Shown piece after piece: positions 1-10,575 of a DNA stretch of 64,000 nucleotides. This stretch comes from Chloroflexi bacterium TSY (lineage in GTDB: Bacteria; Chloroflexota; Anaerolineae; Caldilineales; Caldilineaceae). A program made the translations under genes and the position numbers. The first letter of the stretch is position 1, and every line of letters starts with the position of its first letter. The notes beneath the pieces are model-generated. The model made no database searches, was not told where the DNA came from, and saw only the letters and a program-made list of their open reading frames with translations. Location: contig JAHBNG010000009.1 in NCBI GenBank assembly GCA_019217005.1, forward strand, positions 1 to 64,000. Direction: 5' to 3'.

Positions 1-30
1 CTCACAGCCACTTTTCGGATAGGTTCTAGG

Positions 31-1972
31 TCACTGCTGGAGAACCGTCAAGAAAACCTTTTTGGGCAACGCCAACTTTCCCCTCAGAATCGAACCAAAC
101 CGACCCACTGCAAAGCAGTCCGTCGTCATCATACAAGTGACGGCATCAAGCTGATTACCATCTTCCAGTATCTGCTGTGACCAGACGACATTTTCATTTA
201 CGATTGTGAAAAGATGTCCATCCCCCCCGACGGCAACGCAACCGATTTCGTCCAGACAACTGATTCGTGACGCACAGAAATTAATCGCATAGATAGTCAG
301 TTGCCAAGAAATACCGGCATCATGCGTGATGGCAGCAAGACAGGTACTAAAAGTATCCGCATCTACTCCAATGACAATACAATCTATTTCTGAAACACAA
401 GCGATGTCATCGGCAACAAGGCCATCTAGAATGGGAAGATAATGAGTATTCCAAGTAATCCCACCATCATTTGTAGTCAATACACTTCCTCCGCTAGCAC
501 TGACTAAGCAAGTCATCTTGGTCATACAATGGATCCCCGTAAACAGATCCTGTCGATCATCGATCAATGCACGCTTTGTCCAAGTCCGACCAGCATCATT
601 TGTTGTGATGATCGTACTATCTCCACCAACCGCAATACAATCTTGTGCATTGACACAGCTGATTTCGCTCAACCAATTTGTCGTGCCGGCATTCTGTACC
701 ATCCAAGTCTCTCCACTATCGGTCGAGGCAAGAACAGTCCCGCCATCTCCGACAGCGAAACAATTATTCGCAGTTGGACAGTTCAGACTCGTGAGTGTCG
801 AAGTGACACCTGTCGATGGCTCGACCCACGTATTGCCTTGATCGGTCGTCGTGAGGATAGAGCCATTGTCTCCAACCACAATACATTCTTCGCCAGAAAG
901 ACATTGAATATCATGTAGGTCTTCGGTGCCACCGGCTAATCGTGAAGCCCAGGCAATTCCCGCATCATTTGTTGTCAGAATAATGCCAGCATCACCAACT
1001 GAAACACACAAAGTGGCCGAACTGCAGTCTAGATCCCGCAGCTGCTTGTCAACCCCTGAAGATTGTGGCTGCCAACTTTGCCCAGCGTCCGAAGTGGCAA
1101 TAACCAGCCCCTTTGGCCTCGCAATCATACAATCGGTCGCTGTGGTGCAATAGATCTTAGAATCGAAAAGGTTCGCTGCAACACCCGCTGTTTTTTCTGA
1201 CCAACGATTGCCTCCATCGTTGGTCAGAAAAATAGTATCCGACAGACCAATCGCAATGCAATCGGTGGCAGTCGCACAACTGATGCTTTGGATGGTCAGG
1301 AAACCTTCATGCGTTGAGGTCCACGTGGTGCCACCATCAACCGTGAGCAACAACGAACGCCCTCCAGCAATGCAGTGATCGGCCGTTGTACAGTGAACCG
1401 CCTTCAGAGATCTTGCTATCGATATCTCCTTCGTCCAATTCTCACCACCATCGTTGGTATAAAACGTGACGCCGACAGATGTAAAGACCCCTCCGGTATC
1501 TCCTACAACCAAGCACTCCAACTCCGTCATACAGATAACATCGTATAGGAGTGGGAAAGAATCGAGTGGTTGCTGCACCCAACTCACCCCACCATCTTTG
1601 GTCGTCAAGATGGTGCCCCTCAGCCCAACGATCACGCATTGCGAGGCGGAAACACAGCTAACATCGAGCAGAGTCTTGGACACAGGTGCGTCCTGAACTT
1701 CCCACGTTTCTGCGCCATCGGTCGAGCGGAGAATCGTTCCACCACGCCCCACGGCAAAGCAGGTCTCAAGTGTTGGACAATCGACGCCGTGCAGTGCGTT
1801 GCCTTGAGGAAGGGGGATTGAGCCAGGTCCACGGCTCATCGTCGCCGCCCTGCGCCCATACCTGCCCCGTCAAACTGAACCAAAATGTCGTACCAATCCA
1901 CAATGCCAGAAAACCCTTCGTCATAAATTTCGTTATATGAGCAGCTTTTGATAATGCGCTGGATTGTGCCAT
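31..1972 (-). pseudogene. Secreted Asp-box/Ycf48-like repeat protein, frameshifted
   Basis: The reading frame is split in two. A start at 1972 (8 bases after the stop of the upstream gene, with GAGG just before it) encodes a signal peptide ending near VWAQ and continues to EPWTWLNP. The body lies in another frame and runs to a stop at 31. Removing one base from the G5 run at 1812-1816 joins them as WLNPLPQGNALHGVDC, the usual entry of such proteins. The body has about a dozen repeats of the form C-x-A-V-G-x-x-G-T-I-L-x-T-x-D-G-G-x-x-W, typical of Asp-box propellers related to Ycf48. Each repeat has a conserved Cys pair (C...C-x-A/V), as in secreted Chloroflexota relatives. The C-terminus KVFLTVLQQ looks like a degenerate form of the YLPLV tail found elsewhere in the window. 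Likely an extracellular or surface binding protein; ligand unknown. Confidence 0.75.
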
Positions 1973-1980
1973 GTTATCCC

Positions 1981-4900
1981 TCAAATGATTTCTCCAATAT
2001 TGTAGGTCCCGTCTCTGGCGGGACAAGCATCAAGGGCGCAACCTGTTTCAAGTGAAGGTCTAGGATTCTTGATGCCCGTCACTTCAGAGAAGTGACCTAC
2101 GACTGCGACTGTACTCAGAATTCCTACTTCCGTATCAATCTGAACATCCACATCAAAATTCCCTTGTGTCACATTCCATTCAAGCCCGAGGAAGGCTCCT
2201 GCTGTCCAACACCAGCGGTCGTTCCACCAGCGGGAATTCCATGATGACCAAGTCTCCGGTTCGCAGAAGCCGAGACCGCCAGCGACCCATGCTTCGCTGC
2301 TGATGCTATGGTCACCAGCGTTGTAGGCATAGATGAAAGTGATATCGCCACGCATCTTGACCACTGCCAGGAAGCGACCGTAGGCATAAGCGCCCAACAG
2401 ACCACCGGCTCGCACGCCACCACCGTGATCTGCACGGGACCAGTACCAACCGCCGTAGCGAATCCCTCCATCGAAGCCCAGTTTTCCATTCGCCAAGTCG
2501 GAGAGCAGACCGCCATCGCCATACATACGGATGTAGGCACCTTTCAGTGATTCGCTAGCCGATTGGGTCGAACCAGGTGCATCGGGCACGATATCCAGAT
2601 GGTCTAGTAAGTCGCCGAAATGATTCTGGATGACCGGACTATTGGAGTGAATCACCCCAAATAGAACCTGTCCACCAAAGCCATTCGAAGTTACCGGCAT
2701 AAAGTTGATGGAGCCTTCCAAATCCAAGCCCAGATAGCCACCTTCAAAACCACCTGGTTTCAGGTCAACGCCGAGCACGCCAGTCGCTTCGTGTACGGTG
2801 ATGTTCCAAATCTCGAAATCGTGCAGCAAACCGACTTCGGGCCGATTGATGCTGACACCCAATTCATAGATCTGATCAGTGAAGTTGATGCGCCCCGTGA
2901 GATCCAGCGGGAGATTCTCGTTTTGGAAGATGCTACTGATTACGTCTTCACCTTCAATGATGATGTCGCCCCAGCGGTTGATGATCAGCGTCGCCGTCTC
3001 GGCCTGCACCAATGGTAATGCGTCGCCAGTTCGGTGGATGATCAGCTCCATGCCCAGGTTGAACTGCTCAAACTGGAGGGTAGGACCAGTACCGCTGCGC
3101 AGCAATCCGCCACGCACTCGGCTGTGGGTCACGCCCTGCTGTCGCAAAATCCCCAACGTTCCACCACCAAAATCATCGTTTGTCGGCAAATCAATACCAT
3201 CGAGCATGTCATACTCGTTCAACACCTGCGTCGTGATCTTGTAGGTCGGATTCGTAAAACCACCATATATCGTCCAGACATCGGCCAGCAGATCGCTGTA
3301 AGCATCGATTTCGTTGACGCTATCGCCACCATCATTCATATTCAGCTTCTGACCCCAACTCTGCAATATGGTTGAGGATGGTGGATTGGTCAGGTCCGCT
3401 CCTGATTATTCTGCCAGAGCGCGGAAGAGAGCAACACCCCTACTCAACCCAGCATAAATGTCTAGCGCTTTAGGTTGAATAACCAGACCGGCGTCGAGAT
3501 GAACCACTTGCAGACTGCTTGGAACAGGCGGTATCACTGCATCAGGCGCAAAGCGGTAACTTTCGAAACCAACCAAGAGTCCTATCTCTGGACCATCCGC
3601 ATAGACAAGCTCATCGAAGACATGTTTGATCTCTATAGAAGGCAACGAGGGATAGTCGAAATCTGCCCAGACTCGCTCAGCCTGCAATTGCCTCGCAAAT
3701 CCCACATAGTCAAATCCGTTGTAGATATAGAGCACCGGATTATCTCCACCCGAATCGACCAAACTGCCGTAGTAGGGTGCGAGCAGTGCGCCCTGCATCT
3801 GGAAGAAACCATTTTGGCTTGGTAACACAGCTGGTGTTGGATCGGCATTTGCACTGGGATCCCAGTTGGGCGATTCACCGGCACCATCATTGTAATTACT
3901 CAAGCGCAAGGTCTCCAACAAGAAGGGGAAACCAGTCAAGGCATAATTGATTCGATCTTGTGTGAGGAGAATATCATTCTCTGAGTCACCGTCGGGGCGG
4001 AAATCGATGTCCGTATCCGCCACCGCTGGACGGCCCGTGGCAGGATCAGTCAGCTTGGGCAAATCCAAAGCACCACGTAGCCGTAGCATCGCATCCCAAC
4101 CGTCAAATTTTGCCTGATCGGCCGGCGTTGGCTGGTCATATTCTCCATCGAACTTTAGGAATTTGACGGACTCGGGTGCAATTGTTGCATCCCAGTACGC
4201 CAGCGTTTCGGTCCCATTGCCCAGCAAAGCGCCATCGACACAACCCTCTGGATCCAGCCACATCCCCACTAGATTGAGCGTCATATCTGCTGGGAAGGGC
4301 AGGTGCAGATCGCCCGTGATGTTGCTGTCCACATCCCGATTGTCCAAGAAGTATATGTCAAAATTCGTGACTGAACTATCATACCCATGAATGCTCACGT
4401 CAACCGCTCCCTCTATCACCGCTTGGAAGCGCTGGGTAACACCACCTCGCCGCAGATAGGTATCTGCACGAGCGCTAAATTGGGCTGGGTCAGAGCAATT
4501 CCAATAGAATGGTTCAGCATCACGCCGTCGATTCAGGCCAGGCTCGCGTAGTGCAGGTTCTGCCAGCCCAATATCCATTTCATCGCCAGGACGGGCATCC
4601 CACATAATGACACCGTTTTCGCTAATAGGAACACCAGGCGTCGTGACAGATCCAGCATAGAATTCCCAATCGCCGGGCTCAACAACAAACGATCGCCAAG
4701 CGATACCGTCTGAGCCGGCCATCTGAGTAACATCACCAACCAACGCACCACCAGGATCAATGGACAAGCTTTCAAAGTTTATATTGACCTGGCTCTGCTG
4801 TGCTCCTGTAATCCCTCGTCGATAACGCAAGGTAATCGTGCCACCACCGACACTACCTTTGACGATCTGACTTTCGGAAATCGTCAGGCTCGGATTCGAG

Positions 4901-7900
4901 GCTGAAACATTGAAGCCATAGGGATAAGAACCAATCCAGCTCACCGCGTCGCTGCTGCGGAAGACACCCGCTACACCATCTGTCGTAATTCGCGTCTGCT
5001 CTTTTCGCAAAGGAATGTCGTGAAAGGTTGCTCGTAGATAGCCATCGTTGCTGTCCCCAACATTGTAGTTTACGGGTGCCGGACGCGTACTGCTCAGCGG
5101 ATTGTTGTTGTCCGCATAGCGCAAACAGCTATCGGTCATCTCAAAGGCATCGGGCGATACGGTCATCTGGCCCAAGGGCACGAGGGTAAGCGGTGCTGTT
5201 TCCAGGTTGCCTAGATCATATTCAAAGGGCCACGAGAGGTCACCGTGCAAACTCAAGTTCGGTCCACCAAGTGTCACCACATCTGCCTCCGTGCCATTGT
5301 GATCCACCGAACGCAGACTCTCCGGCAGTACCAAACGCACTTCACCATGACTTGCGTTTGATGGATCAAAGTAGGAACCAGCGGTGATGCGATAGACAGC
5401 ATAATCCATACCTCTTGCGTTCTCCACAATGATTGGTCCACCTGGTTGATTCGTTTCAGGCAACAAAACATCGACCTGTCCACTACAAACATGATTCCTG
5501 TCGTTAGCTACGGTGGACCTTCAAAGAAGACGGAATGGTCACCAAATCGCCGTTGTTGAAGACTTGCAGATCGCCAGTTCCCGCAAACGTGTGGTCCACA
5601 TTGATATCAACGACTGCCACATTGTGCATTTCGATGCCACCACCAAAGAGCAATGGTTGGCTGAAATCATTATTGGTCGGGTCAATTGAACTACACGGAA
5701 TCAACTGCAAGATCGGAGCACTAGGCGTATGATGAACCAGAACTCTATTTGTGTCCACAGCAATATCCTGGCCATAGTCAGTCAATTCTGGTCCTGCATT
5801 GTCGATGGCACGTGGCACGGTATAGCCAATCGGTTCGCCAGTTCGCTTGCTAAACTCGACCACTGATAGTGATACTGGTCGTGCTGCGCATCCGTATCGG
5901 TGTAGAAGAACATGCACTGGGACTGAACCGGCACGAAGATCGGTGTGATCTGTTGGTAATCTCGATCAGCCTGACGACTGCGAAAGACGGCAAATTGACG
6001 CGTCGTGGGGGGGTCCCGTGGCATCATCATCGGCCAACTCTGAACATCTCCAGGCCAGATTGACGCCATTGATCTGTCGTTCCACGCTGATCCAGAGCAG
6101 TTCCGTCAATGGTCGCTCCGCCCATCAACCACGCTGAAGAGCCGCGGCGTCGAAAGAAGTTCGGTTCCGTTGATCAGAATTGCCTTTACACGATAGCTAT
6201 AAATTGCGTCGGCATTCACCGGATCATCGATGTAGGTGCGAACAGTGCCATCGTTGCCCATTCCGGTTTCTACCTTGTCGAGAACATTTTTCGCAAAATA
6301 TCAAAGCCAGCGATCGCAGGCGAGTTAACCATGTCCCAGGTAAGCACAGATTGCCAGCCAGTTTCTGCACTGCCGGCCGTCTCAATGCTGGTAATGACGG
6401 GTGGGAGCAGGGTTGGCGTCTCTGGTGCAACGATCAACGGTACCACAACCTCGGGAGACGGTTCGGATAGGTTGCCGTGGCTGTCTTCAGCCCAGACTCG
6501 ACAGGTCACATCTTCCAGAGGAAAGGGAGGGGTAAAGACATCATGAAAATCCCAGCTCAAGAGTTGGTTTCCTTCAACGATATCTAGCAGCACCTCATCG
6601 GTATCAGGCGTCATACGGCAGGCGATGCGGAATCGCTTGGTGTCGTCGTCGCCACCACCGTTGATGCAAAAGCCAGGGAATCCCTTCTTTGAATCCCAAC
6701 ACTCATCGACTTTGATTCCTGGGGGCTGCGGCCCCGTAACGTCGTGGAGAATGGCCTGCACTGGCCCGCCGTAAAGACTGCGATTACCAGCATGATCAAC
6801 CGCCTGAACTCGATACCAGCGCACCATCCCTTTGGTGCCATCTGGATCGGTCCAACTGTTCTCAGTTGCAGCCAGTGTAGCCGCCTCTTGCCAGCAATCT
6901 GCATCGGACAGACAATCCTCAGGCAATTTTTGATTGTTCAAGGCTAAGGTACGTTCAATGCGGAAGCTGTGTAGGTCGACTGGGTGTCATTTGCCATGTG
7001 ATCATAACTTCCGTATGCGCGGGATCGATTGTCGGAGCAAAAACAGTTGGTGCTGGTGGTGGCATGAAGTTGTGTGCAGTTGCCCGTTGCGGATCGCTAA
7101 AGAAGTGGACGTCTTCGGGCCAACTTCTTACCATGCCCAGCGCATCGCGTGCTGCAATACGATAGAGGTAATGCCCGACGCCTACACCATCGTCTGCAAA
7201 ATAGAACTCGATCTGCTCGTAGTCATTTGCATATGCTTCGGTGAGCGCATAGTCGCTCTCGGCATCGACTTTTGCCAGGCTTGGCGTTGCTAGATCGGGT
7301 TTGTGGTCGGGCATGGTCTGCACAGCATCAGCTCCGTTGATTTGCACAAATGCATTCGGTGCATCGCTCGTCGCCCGATAGATGTCATACCCGACGACCC
7401 AAGCTGCCGGGAAGACTTCGAGCTTCTGATCTGGATCAAGTGCTGAATCCCAGGAGAGATAGACACTTTCATGAAAACGTCGATTCTGCTGTGCAACGCC
7501 CCACTGTCCCTCGCGCGGTTTGACGATCGTGCTTGAATCTGGGTTTAGGTTCAGCGCTTGAAGACCAGTGGGTGCCGTAAGCGGTGTTGGCTGACCTGGT
7601 TTGATGGTCATTGGACCAAGTATCGGGCTACCGTCCAATGGTTCGACGCGGTAAGTGGCTGCTTCATCTGTATTGATATCCAAATCAAGATAGCCCCAGC
7701 CAAGTACCAATGCTATTGGATAGTATTGGTTCGCCAATTGTTGGGCAGCGAAGAGATTTTCCTGGAGGAACGTATGCAGCTCGGCAATCGATGTGACGCC
7801 ATGGTCTACTTGAAGCTGTTGCCAGAGAGCGGGCCAACGCCCATCGGTTGTGTTGAGAACGGCAATAGCCGTCGCTTCATCCATGATGGGTGACACGTCA

Positions 7901-8586
7901 GCCAACGTCTGCTCCGGTGCCCCCTGCTGGCGATAGATGCGGAAGGTCGGTTGGTTTGGCTGCGTCCAGAACCAGCGGATCAAGGTGCGGTCATTGGATG
8001 TGGCATAGCCCAGAGCGCTCTGATCTAGCTCATCTTCATCGGGAAGTGGATCGGGCGTAGGCGATGGGTCATCGGCCTCTTCAACCAAGATGGTGCCGGT
8101 GAGTTGACGATTCTCGCTGTTGAATTGGCTGTTAAAGTAGTCAACGGTGCCCACTATGTTGAATTGATGGGCAAATTCTGCACCCGGTGCCAACTGTGCT
8201 GCAAAAGCTTCTTGCTCAGAGGGCTGGCTTGTTGCAGTTTCCTGGTTGGCACTACGGACGCTTGTTACACCCGTCGTGAGCAAAGGCAGAAAGAGTTTTG
8301 GCGGCAGTCCACTGTGCAATCTGAGCGTTGCATTGGTTGTATTGCGCCAGATGACTCGGTCCCCCACTTTGACTACGAGACTTTGTGGGGTAAAGCCCGT
8401 TGTCGTGAACTCGACAACATGGTCTTGATTGATTAGACTCTTTTGAATTGATTGTTGACGTGTAAAGGTGGACACGCCGGCTTGCACACTAGAGACTTGA
8501 ATCAGTTCAGTTGCCAGAGTCATTCCGGCCAAGCATAGGATTGTTAAGAAAAAAAGAATACTTTGTAAACGAAAAATTAGTTTCAT
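1981..8586 (-). pseudogene. Giant secreted multidomain protein, cupredoxin-like N-terminus, broken by frameshifts and a stop
   Basis: The start at 8586 follows GGAGG by 5 bases and gives a signal peptide (KLIFRLQSILFFLTILCLAG). Next comes a cupredoxin-like domain (GFTPQSLVVKVGDRVIWRN), then FN3-like segments (YRVQAVDHAGNRSLYGGPV; VTCRVWAEDSHGNLSEPSP). The protein continues through long beta-rich regions of no family I recognise. The frame shifts near 6970, at a T5 run 6287-6291, at 6121-6123, in a G7 run 6007-6013, at 5880-5881 and at 5518-5519. Five of these are repaired by adding or removing one base in a short homopolymer. A TAA at 3406-3408 then interrupts ...LFRALAE before SGADLTNPP; a CAA would restore Gln. 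Restored, it would have about 2,200 residues. No YLPL-type tail is seen; it ends GTYNIGEII. The gene below starts 8 bases after its stop, so they probably share a transcript. Confidence 0.65.
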
Positions 8587-8762
8587 TTTGTCCTCCGATA
8601 CCATAAAGAATGGTAGAAAAGCATATTAGATTGTGAAGGTTTTGGTCGTTGGATTTTTAGCTTATTTAGATCGATTGTGTAATCAAGTGATTTCGTTGGA
8701 AATATTAGAGTGCGTTTCCACAATTCTGTTTGCGGAGAGGGTTTTTCTGGTTTGTTTTTCAT
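8583..8762 (-). CDS. Small basic hypothetical protein, 59 aa
   Basis: A short ORF with a strong AGGAGG 8 bases before its ATG at 8762. Its TGA overlaps the ATG of the giant secreted-protein gene in an ATGA arrangement, which suggests translational coupling. The product begins MKNKPEKPSPQTELWKR, is rich in Lys, Pro and Ser, and has no signal peptide or membrane segment. I recognise no family. The ribosome binding site and stop/start overlap are the only evidence that it is a real gene. It could instead act as a leader peptide for the downstream gene. Confidence 0.45.
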   Translation of the reverse strand: MKNKPEKPSPQTELWKRTLIFPTKSLDYTIDLNKLKIQRPKPSQSNMLFYHSLWYRRTK

Positions 8763-8840
8763 ATTGATTGCCTCCTGTTTGATGTGTTTGAATGTTTTAT
8801 TTAATTTTTTGTGTTGGTCATTGTTTTGGCTAGATGGCAT

Positions 8841-9283
8841 GGTCTGTTTGTTCTACAATTGGTTGGCACGATGATCACTGCCGAATTTTGTGCGCCAGTT
8901 GACGCTCGCTCAGTCTAATCAAAACTGAGATGACACACTTGATCTTTCGAAGTGATTTTTCTGACAATACCATTCAGTTTCTGACAATATTTGGTTCAAC
9001 CGAATCTCAAGTTGAGCTGCTGGTTAGGGGCCGTTGGCATTTGCTCACGCAGTGGGTGCGTAGCACCACAATCTCCTCAGAGAAATCATCGTGCAGAACG
9101 ACCAACGCTCTGAGAGGGCACACTAAATGTCAGCAGAACCTGGATGGATCGCATCTCGCCCCCAAACCCTTGAGAAACCTCCTGTTTTGCTTGTCTTGTA
9201 GAATGATCCACTTTTTCGCGTGGTGTGCTGCTGAAATACACTCCTTAAGCATTTCTAGAGAAGACCGACACGTCTTCATGTGA
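8841..9283. other. Intergenic region with interspersed-repeat fragment
   Basis: This divergent gap has no convincing gene. The 117-aa plus-strand ORF starting at 8930 has no ribosome binding site or recognisable protein features. The segment near 9028-9068 (CCGTTGGCATTTGCTCACGC and following bases) recurs with changes at about 58537-58570, so part of the gap is an interspersed repeat. Confidence 0.5.
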
Positions 9284-9289
9284 TATAAT
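9284..9289 (+). promoter_or_regulatory. Putative -10 box, leaderless start
   Basis: A consensus TATAAT lies only 9 bases before the ATG at 9299. Transcription starting 6-7 bases below it would give a nearly leaderless mRNA, which fits the lack of a Shine-Dalgarno. I see no good -35 hexamer at 16-18 bases. Confidence 0.4.
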
Positions 9290-9298
9290 ATTTCTGTT

Positions 9299-10435
9299 AT
9301 GTATCTTGACCGTTCTTACCAACCACGTCGACGGCGAAAGAGTAAATCACGCTTTTGGCCACTCATCCTGATCGCGGTTGTGGCCATTGTCCTGTATGAA
9401 CAACAACCTAGTTGGCTTTCACCCCAACAACTTCAACCAACGCCAACGCCGACGCGTAGTGCTGGTTCGTTTCTACTAGAAGCCGAACGTCGTATCCGCC
9501 AGGCTGATTTTGACAAAGCACTAACTGCCTATCAAGCGGTTATGAGGCTAGAACCGCAGAATCCTCAGCCTCTCATTGAACAGAGTCGTCTATTCTTAAT
9601 GATGCGAGACACAAAAAAGGCACGCGTTCTTGCGGAACAAGCTATTGAGCTAGCACCGGAAAATGCTGATGCGTTGGCAACGCTGGCACGAACGCTCGAT
9701 TGGCAGGGGCAATATGAAGCTGCGATTCAAAATGCGCTAGATGCACTTGAACAAGACGCAGAAAATGTCTATGCGTTGGCGGTACTTGGAGAAGTTTATA
9801 GCGATGTGCGCAACTGGCCTGTGGCTGAAGGATATTTGTCAAGTGCCCAAGAGATTGATCCTGATCATCCATTGCTTTTGCGAAATCTGGCTTATCTGGA
9901 AGAGACGAGAGGAGAATACGAAAAAGCGATTGAGTATTACAATCAGGCGATAGAATCTGCGCCTTATCGTTTCGATTTTTATATTGAACGGGGGCGTCAA
10001 TATAGCGTTGGCTTGCAAGACTATGAGAAAGCCAATGAAAGCTATGCGCAGGCTGTAGCTGTCTATGAATCAGCGATTACATTGGATGCGTTAGGCTACG
10101 GCATCTACAATACAGGCGATCCCTATCAAGCTGTACGTGAACTGCGCAAAGCGGTTGAGATGGATCCTAAATACGGACTCGCCCAAGTGCATCTGGGCAT
10201 GGCGCTCTATGCTTTACGTAATTACGAAGATGCTGCGACTTTTCTGGAAACAGGTGTCATGCTGTTGGGCGAGAGCGCCCGTATTGAGCATATCTATTCG
10301 CTTGGCTTAGCCTTTATTTATAAAGAACCAACTGAATGTGAAAAAGCCATCCCCTGGCTTCAGAAAGCGCTGGAAATTGAATCCTCAAGTGGACCGGCCG
10401 TGGAGGGCTTGTCCATTTGTCAACGATCGCGATAA
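9299..10435 (+). CDS. Membrane-anchored TPR protein
   Basis: A 378-aa protein with a basic N-terminus (RRRRKSKSRF), one membrane segment (WPLILIAVVAIVLYE, about residues 20-36), a short TPTPT linker, and then repeated tetratricopeptide units from about residue 55 to the end. Examples are FDKALTAYQAVMRLEPQNPQ and YEKAIEYYNQAIESAPYRFD. TPR solenoids act as protein-interaction scaffolds. The positive-inside rule puts the TPRs outside the cytoplasmic membrane. No catalytic domain is present. The gene is intact and stands alone, with a -10 box almost touching its ATG and no Shine-Dalgarno. The specific partner is unknown. Confidence 0.85.
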   Translation: MYLDRSYQPRRRRKSKSRFWPLILIAVVAIVLYEQQPSWLSPQQLQPTPTPTRSAGSFLLEAERRIRQADFDKALTAYQAVMRLEPQNPQPLIEQSRLFLMMRDTKKARVLAEQAIELAPENADALATLARTLDWQGQYEAAIQNALDALEQDAENVYALAVLGEVYSDVRNWPVAEGYLSSAQEIDPDHPLLLRNLAYLEETRGEYEKAIEYYNQAIESAPYRFDFYIERGRQYSVGLQDYEKANESYAQAVAVYESAITLDALGYGIYNTGDPYQAVRELRKAVEMDPKYGLAQVHLGMALYALRNYEDAATFLETGVMLLGESARIEHIYSLGLAFIYKEPTECEKAIPWLQKALEIESSSGPAVEGLSICQRSR

Positions 10436-10575
10436 CATGAAGTGCGGCGTCAGTCGTGACCCGCCTAGATGACCTTGTCTATTCATTCGTGATGCTGAAC
10501 AAACAAGCTGTTTGTTCCACAATTCGACGAAGCGATCATCAAAGCCCAACCTGCAGTTGACCTGAAGATATCAAC

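Noticed and set aside
8930..9283. 117-aa plus-strand ORF in the 8.9-9.3 kb gap
   Set aside because: No Shine-Dalgarno, odd composition, and it contains an interspersed repeat also found near 58.5 kb.
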